From positions 62,001-126,000 of the forward strand of contig OZ245840.1 of assembly GCA_965228775.1 (NCBI GenBank): a DNA stretch of 64,000 nucleotides, read 5' to 3'. Below the pieces are notes generated by a model, which searched no databases, was not told the origin of the DNA, and was given only the letters and a program-made list of their open reading frames with translations. The position numbers and the translations under genes are program-made. How positions within the stretch are numbered: the stretch's first letter is position 1; each line of letters starts with the position of its first letter. The stretch is from JANQMY01 sp965228775. GTDB taxonomy: Bacteria > Pseudomonadota > Alphaproteobacteria > JANQMY01. This document shows positions 1 to 9,178 of this stretch, one piece after another.

Positions 1-246
1 AACAGGCGATGCAGGGCAGGCGAGGTTAAAGATCTGATCCACTTCCAGATAGAGCGGGAAAGTTACGTCATGCCGCATCAGTTCGAAGCGGTAGTCGTCC
101 AGGAGATTCCGAATATTGCGCCGGGAGCCCGTAAAGAAATTGTCAACACAAATGACTTCACAGCCCTGTTCCAAAAGGCGCTCGCACAGAAACGATCCGA
201 TGAACCCGGCGCCGCCGGTAACCAGTACGCGTTTTATCTCGTGCAT
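1..246 (-). CDS. UDP-glucuronate decarboxylase-like SDR (UDP-xylose synthase type), 3' part outside window
   Basis: The first 82 codons of a gene that runs off the left edge. The N-terminus carries the extended-SDR Rossmann motif TGGAGFIGS, then an acidic/aromatic VDNFFTG stretch that reads as the adenosine-ribose loop. The segment RHDVTFPLY followed by IFNLACPASP is the signature of UDP-glucuronate decarboxylases (UDP-xylose synthases), which oxidise and decarboxylate UDP-glucuronate with bound NAD. The gene starts 12 bases after the stop of the UDP-glucose dehydrogenase gene on the same strand, so the two are almost certainly co-transcribed and supply consecutive steps. The catalytic Tyr-Lys pair lies outside the window, so a related UDP-sugar epimerase cannot be fully excluded. 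Confidence 0.85.
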   Translation of the reverse strand, partial: MHEIKRVLVTGGAGFIGSFLCERLLEQGCEVICVDNFFTGSRRNIRNLLDDYRFELMRHDVTFPLYLEVDQIFNLACPASPV

Positions 247-258
247 TTTCTCGTGTTC

Positions 259-1590
259 CTAACTCTCGTCCGAGGCGGACGTTACTGGGTCGCGGCCGAT
301 GGAATGATATTCAAACCCGGCAGCGGCCATTTCCTTTGGGGTATAGATATTACGAAGATCGATAATAAGTGGTGTCTTTAAGAGACTTTTTGTCCGCTCG
401 AGGTCCAGGGCGCGAAATTCATTCCATTCCGTTAACAAGACGACAGCGTCCGCCTGTTCCATGGTGTCATAGGTATTCTCAGCCAAGTGAACATCCGGCA
501 GCAATTGACGGGCTTCGCTCATCCCTTCAGGGTCGAAGGCTTTGATCGTCGCGCCTTTTTCTTGAAGAAGCGGAATGATATCCAGACTTGGTGAGTCCCG
601 CATATCATCCGTGTTCGGCTTGAAGGTCAGGCCAAGAATGGCAATTGTTTTCCCTTCAAGATCATCCTTACACGCCTTGATGATCTTATCCGCCATATTC
701 TTCTTGCGCTGATCGTTGACATCGACCACTGCTTGAACGATCCGCGTTGGTGCGCCGGCCTCTTCAGCTGTTCTGACCAATGCCAGCGTATCTTTTGGGA
801 AGCAGGAGCCGCCATAACCTGGACCAGCGTGAAGGAATTTGCCTCCGATGCGGCCATCCAATCCGATGCCGCGCGACACCTCCTGAACGTTGGCGCCTAC
901 CTTCTCGCAAATGTCGGCCATTTCGTTGATGAACGTGATCTTTGTCGCCAAGAACGCATTCGCGGCGTATTTGATCAGTTCGGACGTTTCCCTGGATGTA
1001 AACAAGATCGGCGTTTCGTTGAGATAGAGCGGGCGATAGAGCGCACGCATGACTTCCTGGGCCCGTTCGGAATCCACACCAACCACAACGCGATCCGGCC
1101 GCTTGAAATCTTCAATGGCAGACCCTTCACGAAGGAATTCCGGATTGGATGCCATATCAAAATCGGCATCCGGCCGTTCGGCCTTGATAATGTTTTCCAC
1201 CTTGCGGCTTGTGCCCACGGGAACCGTCGACTTCGTAACGACAACCGTGTACCCGTCGAGGGCTTGGGCGATGTCTTTGGCGGCGGCCTCCACGTAAGAA
1301 AGATCTGCATAACCATCACCACGCCGGCTCGGCGTTCCAACCGCGATGAATACGGCGTCCGCTGATTTTACCGCTGAGGTTAGATCGGTCGAAAAGAACA
1401 GTCTGCCGGCGGAGACATTGTCCGCTACAAGGCCATCTAGTCCCGGTTCGTAAATGGGGATCCGGCCTGCGTTCAGACCGTCAATTTTGGCGGCATCCAA
1501 ATCGACACAGGTGACCTCATGGCCAAAATCCGAGAAACAGGCACCGGAGACCAAGCCAACGTATCCGGTTCCAATCATTGTTACGCGCAT
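259..1590 (-). CDS. ugd: UDP-glucose 6-dehydrogenase
   Basis: A 443-residue cytoplasmic enzyme of normal family length that oxidises UDP-glucose to UDP-glucuronate with two NAD. The N-terminal Rossmann motif is GTGYVGLVSG (residues 7-16), the catalytic cysteine sits in GPGYGGSCFPKD near residue 260, and the C-terminal UDP-binding domain carries GLTFKPNTDDMRDSPS. It lies between galU (65 bases upstream) and a UDP-xylose-synthase-like gene (12 bases downstream), so the order of genes follows the order of reactions from glucose-1-phosphate to UDP-xylose. The products probably feed exopolysaccharide, LPS or glycolipid synthesis; no glycosyltransferase for them is adjacent. Confidence 0.96.
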   Translation of the reverse strand: MRVTMIGTGYVGLVSGACFSDFGHEVTCVDLDAAKIDGLNAGRIPIYEPGLDGLVADNVSAGRLFFSTDLTSAVKSADAVFIAVGTPSRRGDGYADLSYVEAAAKDIAQALDGYTVVVTKSTVPVGTSRKVENIIKAERPDADFDMASNPEFLREGSAIEDFKRPDRVVVGVDSERAQEVMRALYRPLYLNETPILFTSRETSELIKYAANAFLATKITFINEMADICEKVGANVQEVSRGIGLDGRIGGKFLHAGPGYGGSCFPKDTLALVRTAEEAGAPTRIVQAVVDVNDQRKKNMADKIIKACKDDLEGKTIAILGLTFKPNTDDMRDSPSLDIIPLLQEKGATIKAFDPEGMSEARQLLPDVHLAENTYDTMEQADAVVLLTEWNEFRALDLERTKSLLKTPLIIDLRNIYTPKEMAAAGFEYHSIGRDPVTSASDES

Positions 1591-1655
1591 CTAAACAACC
1601 CATTCATCTGGTTTGGTCTGCCGCTTGTGGGGGCGAGACAGGTGAGACAAGTGTT

Positions 1656-2534
1656 CTATGTATTTGGAAGGTAACGGTCGAGAACTTCACTAAAGCGATC
1701 TTTAAGGTCTTCCCGACGCAACGCAAATGCGACATTTGCCTCCAGAAAGCCAACTTTGTCGCCACAATCGTACCGAATGCCTTCAAAATGGTAGCCGTGA
1801 AATGGATGGGTGCCGATCATTTTGGCCATAGCATCCGTAAGTTGGATCTCTCCACCCGCGCCGGTTTCTTGATTCTCAAGCAGATCGAAGATTTCCGGCA
1901 CCAGAATATAGCGGCCCACGAGAGCGAGCGTGGATGGAGCTTCTCCTGGGCTCGGCTTCTCAATCATGCCTTTGGTTTCAATCAAAGCACCATCCCGGGC
2001 GCCCGGGTCCAGTATCCCATAGCGATTTGTATGCTCTTCGGGCACGTCCAATACGGCCACGATGTTGCCGTCCGTCTTCTCGAACGCGTCAACCATCTGC
2101 GCGAGACATCCTGGGCTGTCATGCAGCAGTTCGTCCGGCAGCATCACAGCAAAGGGTTCGTTACCAATTAAGTGGCGGGCACACCAAACAGCATGTCCTA
2201 ATCCAGCAGGCTCTTGCTGCCGCGTAAAAATGACATTCCCTGCAAGATGGCGAGAATCGGCGATAGACTCGATCTCTTTCGACTTGCTCTTCCGTTCAAG
2301 CTGATCCTCAAGCTCATAGGCTCTGTCGAAATAGTCTTCGATGGCCCCTTTCCCGCGGCCGGTGACGAATATGATCTGCTCTATGCCTGCCTCGACCGCC
2401 TCATCCACGGCATATTGGACCAGGGGGCGGTCGACAACCGGCAATAATTCTTTGGGCACGGCTTTCGTCGCAGGTAGAAATCGTGTCCCCATTCCCGCGA
2501 CAGGAAGAACAACCTTCCTTACTTTTCGCGCCAT
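1656..2534 (-). CDS. galU: UTP--glucose-1-phosphate uridylyltransferase
   Basis: A 292-residue nucleotidyltransferase that makes UDP-glucose from UTP and glucose-1-phosphate. The N-terminus has the signature VLPVAGMGTRFLPATKAVPKE with the catalytic Arg/Lys of the family, followed by LLPVVDRPLVQYAVDEA and, further on, GGEIQLTDAM, all typical of bacterial GalU and different from the shorter RfbA-type enzymes. It is the first gene of a minus-strand operon with ugd and the UDP-xylose-synthase-like gene. The upstream region (2535-2721) is shared with a divergent TPR-SPOR gene and must hold promoters for both. Confidence 0.96.
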   Translation of the reverse strand: MARKVRKVVLPVAGMGTRFLPATKAVPKELLPVVDRPLVQYAVDEAVEAGIEQIIFVTGRGKGAIEDYFDRAYELEDQLERKSKSKEIESIADSRHLAGNVIFTRQQEPAGLGHAVWCARHLIGNEPFAVMLPDELLHDSPGCLAQMVDAFEKTDGNIVAVLDVPEEHTNRYGILDPGARDGALIETKGMIEKPSPGEAPSTLALVGRYILVPEIFDLLENQETGAGGEIQLTDAMAKMIGTHPFHGYHFEGIRYDCGDKVGFLEANVAFALRREDLKDRFSEVLDRYLPNT

Positions 2535-2721
2535 AATATTCCTCTCATCATCTATTGAGAGATTTACCCAACGGCAACTCTACTCAATTGTTTAAAACTG
2601 ACCCGTGACCCCGCCTTCATTAGCGAGTACTTTCGAATACAGCAGAAAAACAAGAAGTTTTTGCTGAGTTCTCGAGGACTTGTATTTTGCTTGTCTCGAA
2701 TCGTCTATAATTTTGGTTAAT

Positions 2722-4248
2722 ATGACGTGCAGACTTAAAAAGATTGCTACGGTTTGGGCCACTTTGACGCTGGTAGCGCCCAATCTGGCGCTGGCGGGGA
2801 ACGAACCGGCTCTCGACCTGTCGAAAGCCGCCGGATTGGCGGCGAAGCAACAATATTCTGAAGCGATCGAACTCTATACAGCTATTTTGGAGGGGGACAG
2901 CTCCAATACGGAAGATAGAGGGGCTGCATACTATTTGCGGGGTATTGCCGAGCAAGAAATCGGTATGACCGGCCACGCCATCGCGGATTTCACCCAGGCG
3001 ATCTGGCTGGGACATCTGGACAATAAGGAACTTGCAACGGCTCATTTCCGCCGCGGAAAAGGTTACGCGCTCCTTAAGCAATACAGCCGGGCCATTACGG
3101 ACTTCGACAGGGCCATTCAATTGGAGCCGTCTTTCTCCCAGGCCTATAGCGAGCGGGGCGACGCCTACCGAAATCGTGGCATCTACAAGTTGGCTTTGCA
3201 GGATTACAGCACGTCGATCCGGCTGCTGAACCCGGATCTGCACATCCCTTATTTCGGGCGTGGGCTAACCCATGAAGCGATGGGCAATGAGAGGCTCGCG
3301 TCGGCCGATTTCAGGCGCGCATCGGAATTGGAGCCCGAATTCAGGTCGGCTCAAGCCCGTCTTGCAAAATCGACCGAAATTCAATTTGCCTCCACGGGCA
3401 GCATTGAGGTCCAGCAAGATATTGCTGAAACTGAACCGGTTGCAAACGAAGCCCCTCAACAAGTGGCACAACTAGAACGCCAGCAACTGCCTGAAGAATC
3501 GGACGAATTGGCGCGCCATGCTTCAGAAAACGCCGATGTGAAGCCAAACCAGATTGCGCCAACAGCGCCTGCTGACATCCCGGCGGAGCGTGTTGCTGAT
3601 GCTGGGCCGGAAAAGCAAAATCTGAAGCATTCGGTCGGACAAGCAGAGACCGAGAATGCGGCCGAAGCACCTATTGCTAAAGAACTTGCCGCGAATGCTG
3701 TGAGCCCGGCGGTAGCTGTCGCCAACCCTTCTGAAACGGCGCGTGTTGCAGAGCCTGCCGCGAAAAATCCGGCGCCAGCTGCGCCTGAGAAGATTGCTTC
3801 GAATACGACAAGTACCGAAATCGCCACAGAGGAAGAGGCGACCGGTGCCATTCCTGAGGGCGACAGGGATGTTTCAGCCACAGCCATCCGCAAGGACCAG
3901 ACAGCTGCGGCAACAGAGCAGCCTGCGAACACGACACGGTCAGCTGCCTCAGACCAAGGGACAAAGGTCGCTGCCAAGCCAAATGTGGGTAAATTTCTTG
4001 TCCAAATCGCGTCCTATCGGGAAAAAGACGATGCGCAGCGCCGTTTTGATAAGCTGAGCGCACAACATCAGGATTTGTTTTCCGACCTTTCACCGGACAT
4101 CTTACGCGCCGATCTGGGCGAAAAAGGTATCTACTACCGCCTTAGAATCGGCCCGTTCCAATCGTTTCAGCGGTCGACGGATGTCTGTAATGCGCTCAAG
4201 GAGCGGCAATTGGATTGCCTCGTGATAAAGCGGAAGTCGGCCGGGTAA
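2722..4248 (+). CDS. Exported TPR protein with C-terminal SPOR domain
   Basis: The ATG at 2722 was preferred to the one at 2680 because it gives a clean signal peptide (MTCRLKK, hydrophobic core, ALAG near residue 26). Residues about 36-240 hold roughly five tetratricopeptide repeats of the R-G-x-A-Y type. Residues about 240-420 form a long Ala/Pro/Glu-rich linker, probably unstructured and crossing the periplasm. The last 85 residues are a SPOR domain (VGKFLVQIASY at the start, YYRLRIGPF in the middle), a fold that binds glycan strands lacking stem peptides at division sites. The protein is therefore likely periplasmic and peptidoglycan-associated, with the TPRs recruiting a partner. It is monocistronic and divergent from galU. 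The specific partner cannot be told. Confidence 0.85.
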   Translation: MTCRLKKIATVWATLTLVAPNLALAGNEPALDLSKAAGLAAKQQYSEAIELYTAILEGDSSNTEDRGAAYYLRGIAEQEIGMTGHAIADFTQAIWLGHLDNKELATAHFRRGKGYALLKQYSRAITDFDRAIQLEPSFSQAYSERGDAYRNRGIYKLALQDYSTSIRLLNPDLHIPYFGRGLTHEAMGNERLASADFRRASELEPEFRSAQARLAKSTEIQFASTGSIEVQQDIAETEPVANEAPQQVAQLERQQLPEESDELARHASENADVKPNQIAPTAPADIPAERVADAGPEKQNLKHSVGQAETENAAEAPIAKELAANAVSPAVAVANPSETARVAEPAAKNPAPAAPEKIASNTTSTEIATEEEATGAIPEGDRDVSATAIRKDQTAAATEQPANTTRSAASDQGTKVAAKPNVGKFLVQIASYREKDDAQRRFDKLSAQHQDLFSDLSPDILRADLGEKGIYYRLRIGPFQSFQRSTDVCNALKERQLDCLVIKRKSAG

Positions 4249-4390
4249 GAGTAGCTGCCCAAAATTTTCATCTACATTTCGTGTCCGTGAAAAATCGCCC
4301 TCGGCTGTTGAGAGCGCGTGGCATTTCTGTAAACTCGCGCCAAATTCCGTAACCCGGACCAAATTCACAAAGAAGCAGAGGAACGCAGCG

Positions 4391-5839
4391 ATGGCCGGCA
4401 TCAAAGCATATGGCGGGTATATTCCCAGGTTGAGGTTAAGCCGAAAAGCAATGGCCCAGGCGAATGCCTGGTTCAGCCCAGGACTAATGGGACAAGCCAA
4501 GGGGGAGCGGTCTCTCGCAAACTGGGATGAAGACAGCGTCACGATGGCGGTGGAAGCAGCCCGCGATTGCCTCAACGGGTCAGCGCGCGAGGATATTGAT
4601 GGGGTCTATTTTGCGTCGACCACCATGCCATTTGCGGACCGTCAGAACTCCGGCATTTTGTCCGCTGCATTGACGCTTAGCGAAGACATTCCCGCTGCCG
4701 ATGTCACATCGTCACAACGGGCGGGAACCACAGCCCTTTTGACGGCGCTTAATTCTGTGTCAGGGGGCGCCGGGAAATGCCATTTGGTTGCGGCGGGGGA
4801 CAAACGCAAAGCACGATCCGCAAGCACGCAAGAATTCCAATTCGGTGATGGTGCCGCTGCACTTCTGGTGACAGACGACGACGGAATAGCGAAGTTCCTC
4901 GGTAGTCATTCGCTGACGATCGACTTTGTAGATCACTTCCGCGGCGAGGAAGAAGAATTCGATTATGGCTGGGAAGAACGCTGGATACGCGATGAAGGCC
5001 TTATCAAGATCGTGCCGCGCGCTGTTAAGGGTGCGCTTGAGAAAGCTGGTGTAAACGGCGAACAAATAGATCATTTTGTCTTTCCGTGTACTTTCCCAAG
5101 GATACCTCAGACGATCGCCAAACAGTGCGGCATTGATCCTGAGAAAGTACGGGACAATTTGGCTGCCGTCTGCGGTGAAACCGGTACGGCACATGCTCTC
5201 GTGATGCTGGTGGATGCGTTGCAAGACGCAGAGCCTGGCCAGAAAATTCTGGTTGCCGGGTTTGGGCAAGGGTGCGATGCGCTGGTCTTCGAAACCACCT
5301 CAGCTATTAAAGACCTGTCGGCGCGCAACGGTGTCAAAGGCTCTCTTTCCAATCGAAAGGAAGAGGGTAACTATATGAAGTACCTTGCCTTTAATGGCTT
5401 GGTGGAACTCGAAAAAGGTATGCGGGCAGAGGTGGATAAGAAGACCGCGCTGACAACCACTTATCGCAAGCGGGACATGCTGTTTGGCCTTGTTGGTGGC
5501 AAATGTACGAAATGCGGTACCGCGCAGTTCCCGCGCTCTCGCATTTGCGTGAACCCGAACTGCCAGGCTGTGGACAGCCAGGAGCCTTACAGCTTTGCTG
5601 ATAAAAAGGGCACGATCTTGTCGTGGTCTGCGGACTACTTGGCCTTTTCTATGGATCCACCATCTCACTACGGCATGATTACCTTTGAAGAAGGCGGCCG
5701 GTTCCTATGTGACATCACCGATGTGGAGCCAGGTACCATCGATTCTGGAATGAATGTTAGGATGGTCTTCCGGATTAAGGACTTCGACGACCGCCGAGGC
5801 TTCCGGAGATACTTCTGGAAAGCTGTTCCCGAACTCTAA
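4391..5839 (+). CDS. HMG-CoA-synthase/KAS III-like protein fused to DUF35 zinc ribbon-OB fold
   Basis: A 482-residue fusion. Residues 1-300 are a thiolase-fold condensing-enzyme domain of the HMG-CoA synthase/ketoacyl synthase III type (GGYIPRLRL at the N-terminus, FGDGAAALLV, FGQGCDALVF). Residues about 360-482 are a DUF35 module: a rubredoxin-like zinc ribbon with Cys372, Cys375, Cys386 and Cys391, then an acyl-CoA-binding OB fold (ILSWSADYLAF, GMITFEEGGRF). The thiolase gene follows 42 bases later, so the two probably form a complex. In archaea HMG-CoA synthase, thiolase and a DUF35 protein form one assembly; here two of the three are fused. The usual nucleophile position in SSxRAGT holds Gln109 and not Cys, so classic HMG-CoA synthesis is doubtful; a decarboxylating or scaffold role is an inference. 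Confidence 0.85.
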   Translation: MAGIKAYGGYIPRLRLSRKAMAQANAWFSPGLMGQAKGERSLANWDEDSVTMAVEAARDCLNGSAREDIDGVYFASTTMPFADRQNSGILSAALTLSEDIPAADVTSSQRAGTTALLTALNSVSGGAGKCHLVAAGDKRKARSASTQEFQFGDGAAALLVTDDDGIAKFLGSHSLTIDFVDHFRGEEEEFDYGWEERWIRDEGLIKIVPRAVKGALEKAGVNGEQIDHFVFPCTFPRIPQTIAKQCGIDPEKVRDNLAAVCGETGTAHALVMLVDALQDAEPGQKILVAGFGQGCDALVFETTSAIKDLSARNGVKGSLSNRKEEGNYMKYLAFNGLVELEKGMRAEVDKKTALTTTYRKRDMLFGLVGGKCTKCGTAQFPRSRICVNPNCQAVDSQEPYSFADKKGTILSWSADYLAFSMDPPSHYGMITFEEGGRFLCDITDVEPGTIDSGMNVRMVFRIKDFDDRRGFRRYFWKAVPEL

Positions 5840-5881
5840 TCGACACATTTATATTGAGGAAAACGCGAAAAGGAGAATTCA

Positions 5882-7084
5882 ATGGCGAGTGGCATCAAAG
5901 ATAAGGTGGCCGTGATTGGCATGGGCTGCTCTAAGTTCGGCGAACGCTGGGACTGCGGCGGCGAAGAACTCATGGTCGAAGCCTATCTTGAGGCAATGGA
6001 AGATGCGGGCATCGAAACCAATCAGGTGGAAGCCGCCTGGTTCTCAACCCACATCGATGAAATTGGTGTCGGTAAAGGCGGCACGCCTTTGTCTACGGCA
6101 TTGCGTTTGCCAAACATTCCGGTAACGCGCGTGGAAAATTTCTGCGCCAGCGGCTCGGAAGCGTTCCGTGGAGCGGTTTATGCGGTTGCTGCCGGCGCGT
6201 GCGACATCGCTCTTGCGCTTGGCATGGAAAAATTGAAGGACACGGGCTATGGCGGTCTGCCCGCTGGTCAGCAAGGCACGCTGAACCCGCTATGGTCCGC
6301 GAACGGCTCGGCGCCCGGCAACTTCGCACAGCTTGCGTCCGCCTATCGTGCGAAACACGGAGTGTCTAAAGAAGATCTCAAGCGGGCAATCGCCCATGTC
6401 TCCGTGAAGTCTCATGAGAATGGCGCCAAGAACCCGAAAGCGCATCTGCGCCGTCCGGTGACGGAAGAGCAGGTGATGAACGCTCCGATGATTGCGGAGC
6501 CGCTTGGTCTGTTCGATTGCTGCGGTGTGTCTGATGGGGCTGCTGCCGCTATCGTCACAACGCCGGAAATTGCGAAGTCTCTCGGTAAGGGCAATCTGAT
6601 CACCGTGAAAGCGCTTCAACTTTCATTGTCGAACGGTCTTGAATCCCAGCACAATTCTTGGGACGGCAGCTATTTCCACACAGCGCGCATCGCGGCGAAG
6701 CGGGCTTACGAAGAAGCCGGCATTAAGAACCCGCGCGAAGAAGTCAGCATGATGGAAGTGCATGACTGCTTCTCGATCACTGAAATGGTCACCATGGAAG
6801 ACCTCTTCATCTCTCCGGAAGGCGGTGCCGTGAAGGATGTGATGGATGGCTTCTATGATGCGGACGGCCAAGTGCCGTGCCAGATCGACGGTGGCCTGAA
6901 GTGCTTCGGCCACCCGATCGGCGCCAGCGGCCTACGGATGCTGTACGAAATGTATTTGCAGCTTCAAGGACGCGCAGGCGAGCGGCAGCTCAAAGATCCG
7001 AAGATCGGCCTTACCCACAATTTGGGTGGCGCGCCCATGTCGAATGTTTGCTCGGTTGCCATTATCGGCGCAGACGGCGTTTAA
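5882..7084 (+). CDS. Acetyl-CoA acetyltransferase / SCP2-type thiolase
   Basis: A 400-residue thiolase, normal for the SCP2/lipid-transfer thiolase class. The nucleophile region is VENFCASGSEA (Cys88), the central histidine motif is EVHDCFSITEM, and the C-terminal base region reads CFGHPIGASG and later THNLGGAP. Members cleave or form the carbon-carbon bond of beta-ketoacyl-CoA. It has a strong ribosome site (AAGGAG) and follows the DUF35 fusion gene directly; SCP2-type thiolases commonly need a DUF35 partner to bind the CoA moiety, which fits the neighbour. A clear terminator follows at 7109-7132, so the transcription unit is these two genes. The natural substrate is unknown. Confidence 0.9.
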   Translation: MASGIKDKVAVIGMGCSKFGERWDCGGEELMVEAYLEAMEDAGIETNQVEAAWFSTHIDEIGVGKGGTPLSTALRLPNIPVTRVENFCASGSEAFRGAVYAVAAGACDIALALGMEKLKDTGYGGLPAGQQGTLNPLWSANGSAPGNFAQLASAYRAKHGVSKEDLKRAIAHVSVKSHENGAKNPKAHLRRPVTEEQVMNAPMIAEPLGLFDCCGVSDGAAAAIVTTPEIAKSLGKGNLITVKALQLSLSNGLESQHNSWDGSYFHTARIAAKRAYEEAGIKNPREEVSMMEVHDCFSITEMVTMEDLFISPEGGAVKDVMDGFYDADGQVPCQIDGGLKCFGHPIGASGLRMLYEMYLQLQGRAGERQLKDPKIGLTHNLGGAPMSNVCSVAIIGADGV

Positions 7085-7108
7085 GACGTACACAGATCGA
7101 ATTGAAAG

Positions 7109-7132
7109 CGGGGGTTTCTGCCCCCGTTTTTT
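7109..7132 (+). terminator. Rho-independent terminator after the thiolase
   Basis: A perfect 6-bp GC stem (CGGGGG / CCCCCG) with a 6-base loop TTTCTG, followed at once by six T residues, 24 bases after the thiolase stop codon. There is no matching A run on the left, so it serves the plus strand only. It separates the thiolase operon from the convergent flavin oxidoreductase gene that ends at 7137. Confidence 0.9.
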
Positions 7133-7136
7133 GTAT

Positions 7137-8204
7137 TCAGACCTCTAGAGGCCCGTGATCCAATTGGGGCAGCACGTACCGGGAAAATAAATCGCATTCC
7201 TGGGCATGCGGATAGCCTGAAAAAATAAAGGCTTCAAACCCCATCTCTTGGTATGTCTTGATCTTCGCCAAGACCTGATCTGGGTCGCCCACAATGGCCG
7301 CCCCGCAGCCGGAACGGGCCCGGCCAATGCCGGTCCATAGGTGGTCTTCCGCGAACCCCTCGTCATCCGCGATGTCTCTCATTTGCGCCTGACGCTGAAC
7401 GCCGACAGATGCGTGATCCAGCGATTTCTGCCGGGTTGCCGTCCCAACGTCCTCGTCGAGTTTGCTCATCAGACGTCCCGCGTAGGCCCGGGCTTCATCT
7501 TCGGTCTCGCGGACGATCACATGCACACGATATCCGTATTTGAGTTGCCGGTCGTAGGCCGCTGCGCGTTTGCGCATATCATCCAGAATTTCCTGAACAT
7601 TCGATTTCGTGTCCGGCCACATGAGGAAGACGTCAGCGCCCTTCGCGGCGACGTCGCGGGCATTATCCGACAGGCCGCCGAAATAGTAGGGCGGGGCGCG
7701 GCGTGATTGTTTGCAGAAGCGGGGCGCTTCGAGCTCTAGCTGAAAGAATTCTCCATCGAAGGAAAGATCGTCTCCGCTCATCAGGGTACGCACGATTTCC
7801 ATGACTTCGAGCGTCCGGCGATATCGTGGCGCCGACTCTAGTGCGCTGCCGGGCAAGTCGCTTGAGATGATATTGATCGTCAGCCGCCCCGCCAGAATTT
7901 GATCAAGAGTGGCAAGCTGGCGAGCCAATTGCGGCGGCCACATCTCACCACACCGGACCGCGAGCAGCATGCGTATTTTCGATGTGAGGGCACCAACGGC
8001 GGAGGCAATGGTGGTACCATCAATGCCCAACGCGAAGCCGGACGGTAGGAGGATATTGTCAAACCCGCCTTTTTCGGCGGCTAAGATGATGCTCCGGCAG
8101 TGCTCGAAGGAGCTTTGCAATCGCGGGTCGGGTTGGCCCAAAAACTCATAGTCGTCATCGCACAGTGCTGAAAACCATGAGATTTCGGAAGGAGATGATG
8201 GCAC
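7137..8204 (-). CDS. LLM-class flavin-dependent oxidoreductase (SsuD-like monooxygenase)
   Basis: Bacterial-luciferase-fold enzyme of 355 residues if the GTG at 8204 is used. That start was chosen because GAGGA lies eight bases upstream and because longer starts overlap the preceding aldo/keto reductase gene. The protein resembles alkanesulfonate monooxygenase SsuD and relatives: DNILLPSGFALGIDG near the N-terminus, LAVRCGEMWPPQLARQLATLDQ, GRLTINIISSDLPG, and PPYYFGGLSDNARDVAAKGAD. Such enzymes use reduced FMN and oxygen to cleave C-S bonds or oxygenate small organics. It is the last gene of a five-gene minus-strand operon. No flavin reductase is encoded in the operon. Substrate unknown. Confidence 0.85.
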   Translation of the reverse strand: MPSSPSEISWFSALCDDDYEFLGQPDPRLQSSFEHCRSIILAAEKGGFDNILLPSGFALGIDGTTIASAVGALTSKIRMLLAVRCGEMWPPQLARQLATLDQILAGRLTINIISSDLPGSALESAPRYRRTLEVMEIVRTLMSGDDLSFDGEFFQLELEAPRFCKQSRRAPPYYFGGLSDNARDVAAKGADVFLMWPDTKSNVQEILDDMRKRAAAYDRQLKYGYRVHVIVRETEDEARAYAGRLMSKLDEDVGTATRQKSLDHASVGVQRQAQMRDIADDEGFAEDHLWTGIGRARSGCGAAIVGDPDQVLAKIKTYQEMGFEAFIFSGYPHAQECDLFSRYVLPQLDHGPLEV

Positions 8205-8224
8205 GTTGTTGTTCCTCAATATGC

Positions 8225-9157
8225 CTATGGCATTGGCGCACCTTGGCGGGCTTCGACAATGTCGTACCAATCGCGACGGGTCAGTTTAACCTTGGTTGCG
8301 TCCGCACTTTCGCGGATGCGGTCAAGACTCTGCGTGCCGATGATAGGGGTAACGTTTGCCGGGTGCGCCAATGTGAACGCCAACGCGATATTGCTTGTGG
8401 TTGTTTCTTCTCTGTCGGCGAGGCGCTGTAGCACGGCCATGACCTTTTCGAAACAAACGATCTCTTGAAGTCCGTCTTCGGGTTTCCCTGTGGCGAGCAT
8501 GCCGCGTCCAAGAGGTGACCAGGCAAGGGTTGCAATGCCGAATTCCTGAGAGAGGTCCAACGTCCCATCCCAAAGAGCATCTTGATGCCACGCCGAAAAT
8601 TCTGGCTGTTGACTGATGAGCCGGAAATCCAGATGTGCTTGAAGCGCGCGAAACTGGCTGCAGCTTTGATTGGAAAGACCAACCTCTCGTATCTTACCGG
8701 CATTGCGAAGGGCTGTCAGGGCGTCAGCAAGCTCCGCCACTGGCGTCAACAGATCGGGCCGGTGTATCTGATAAAGGTCGATGGTCTCCACATTCATGCG
8801 TGTCAAAGACGCCTCGACGGCAGCGGTCAGATATGCCTTTGTCGAGTTATACGGCACACCCAGCACAATGCCGCCTTTAGACGCCAAAACCATCCGTTCA
8901 CGGAGGGAGGGCGCTGCTTTGAACACGTCTCCCAGTAAAGCTTCGGAATCGCCGAATTGTCCACCGCCGTCGACCCCATAAATGTCGGCGGTGTCGATCA
9001 AAGTCATACCGCATTCAAGGGCCGTCTCGATTTTGGCTTGTGCCGTCGCCGCATCGGTACCCGCGAACCGCCAGCAACCATAGGCAATGGGGCCTACTTT
9101 GAATGAGCTTCGTCCCAAAGTGCGGGGGGCGGTCGATAGGGAAATTGGATTGTCCAT
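8225..9157 (-). CDS. Aldo/keto reductase family oxidoreductase
   Basis: A 310-residue TIM-barrel reductase. The catalytic tetrad can be seen: Asp and Tyr in LIDTADIYG, Lys in LASKGG, and His in YQIHRPD. The C-terminal NADP-binding part has ATLAWSPLGRGML and TPIIGTQSLDRI. It would interconvert an aldehyde or ketone and an alcohol in the cytoplasm. It is the fourth gene of the operon, 21 bases after the amine-oxidase-like gene and 20 bases before the flavin oxidoreductase start. In this setting it could handle the carbonyl released by the oxidase, but that is inference. Confidence 0.9.
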   Translation of the reverse strand: MDNPISLSTAPRTLGRSSFKVGPIAYGCWRFAGTDAATAQAKIETALECGMTLIDTADIYGVDGGGQFGDSEALLGDVFKAAPSLRERMVLASKGGIVLGVPYNSTKAYLTAAVEASLTRMNVETIDLYQIHRPDLLTPVAELADALTALRNAGKIREVGLSNQSCSQFRALQAHLDFRLISQQPEFSAWHQDALWDGTLDLSQEFGIATLAWSPLGRGMLATGKPEDGLQEIVCFEKVMAVLQRLADREETTTSNIALAFTLAHPANVTPIIGTQSLDRIRESADATKVKLTRRDWYDIVEARQGAPMP

Positions 9158-9178
9158 AGAACCCTTCTTTTTTTCAAA

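Noticed and set aside
733..1365. Open frame of 210 codons opposite ugd
   Set aside because: It lies fully antisense to a well-supported gene, has no family features and follows the codon structure of ugd.
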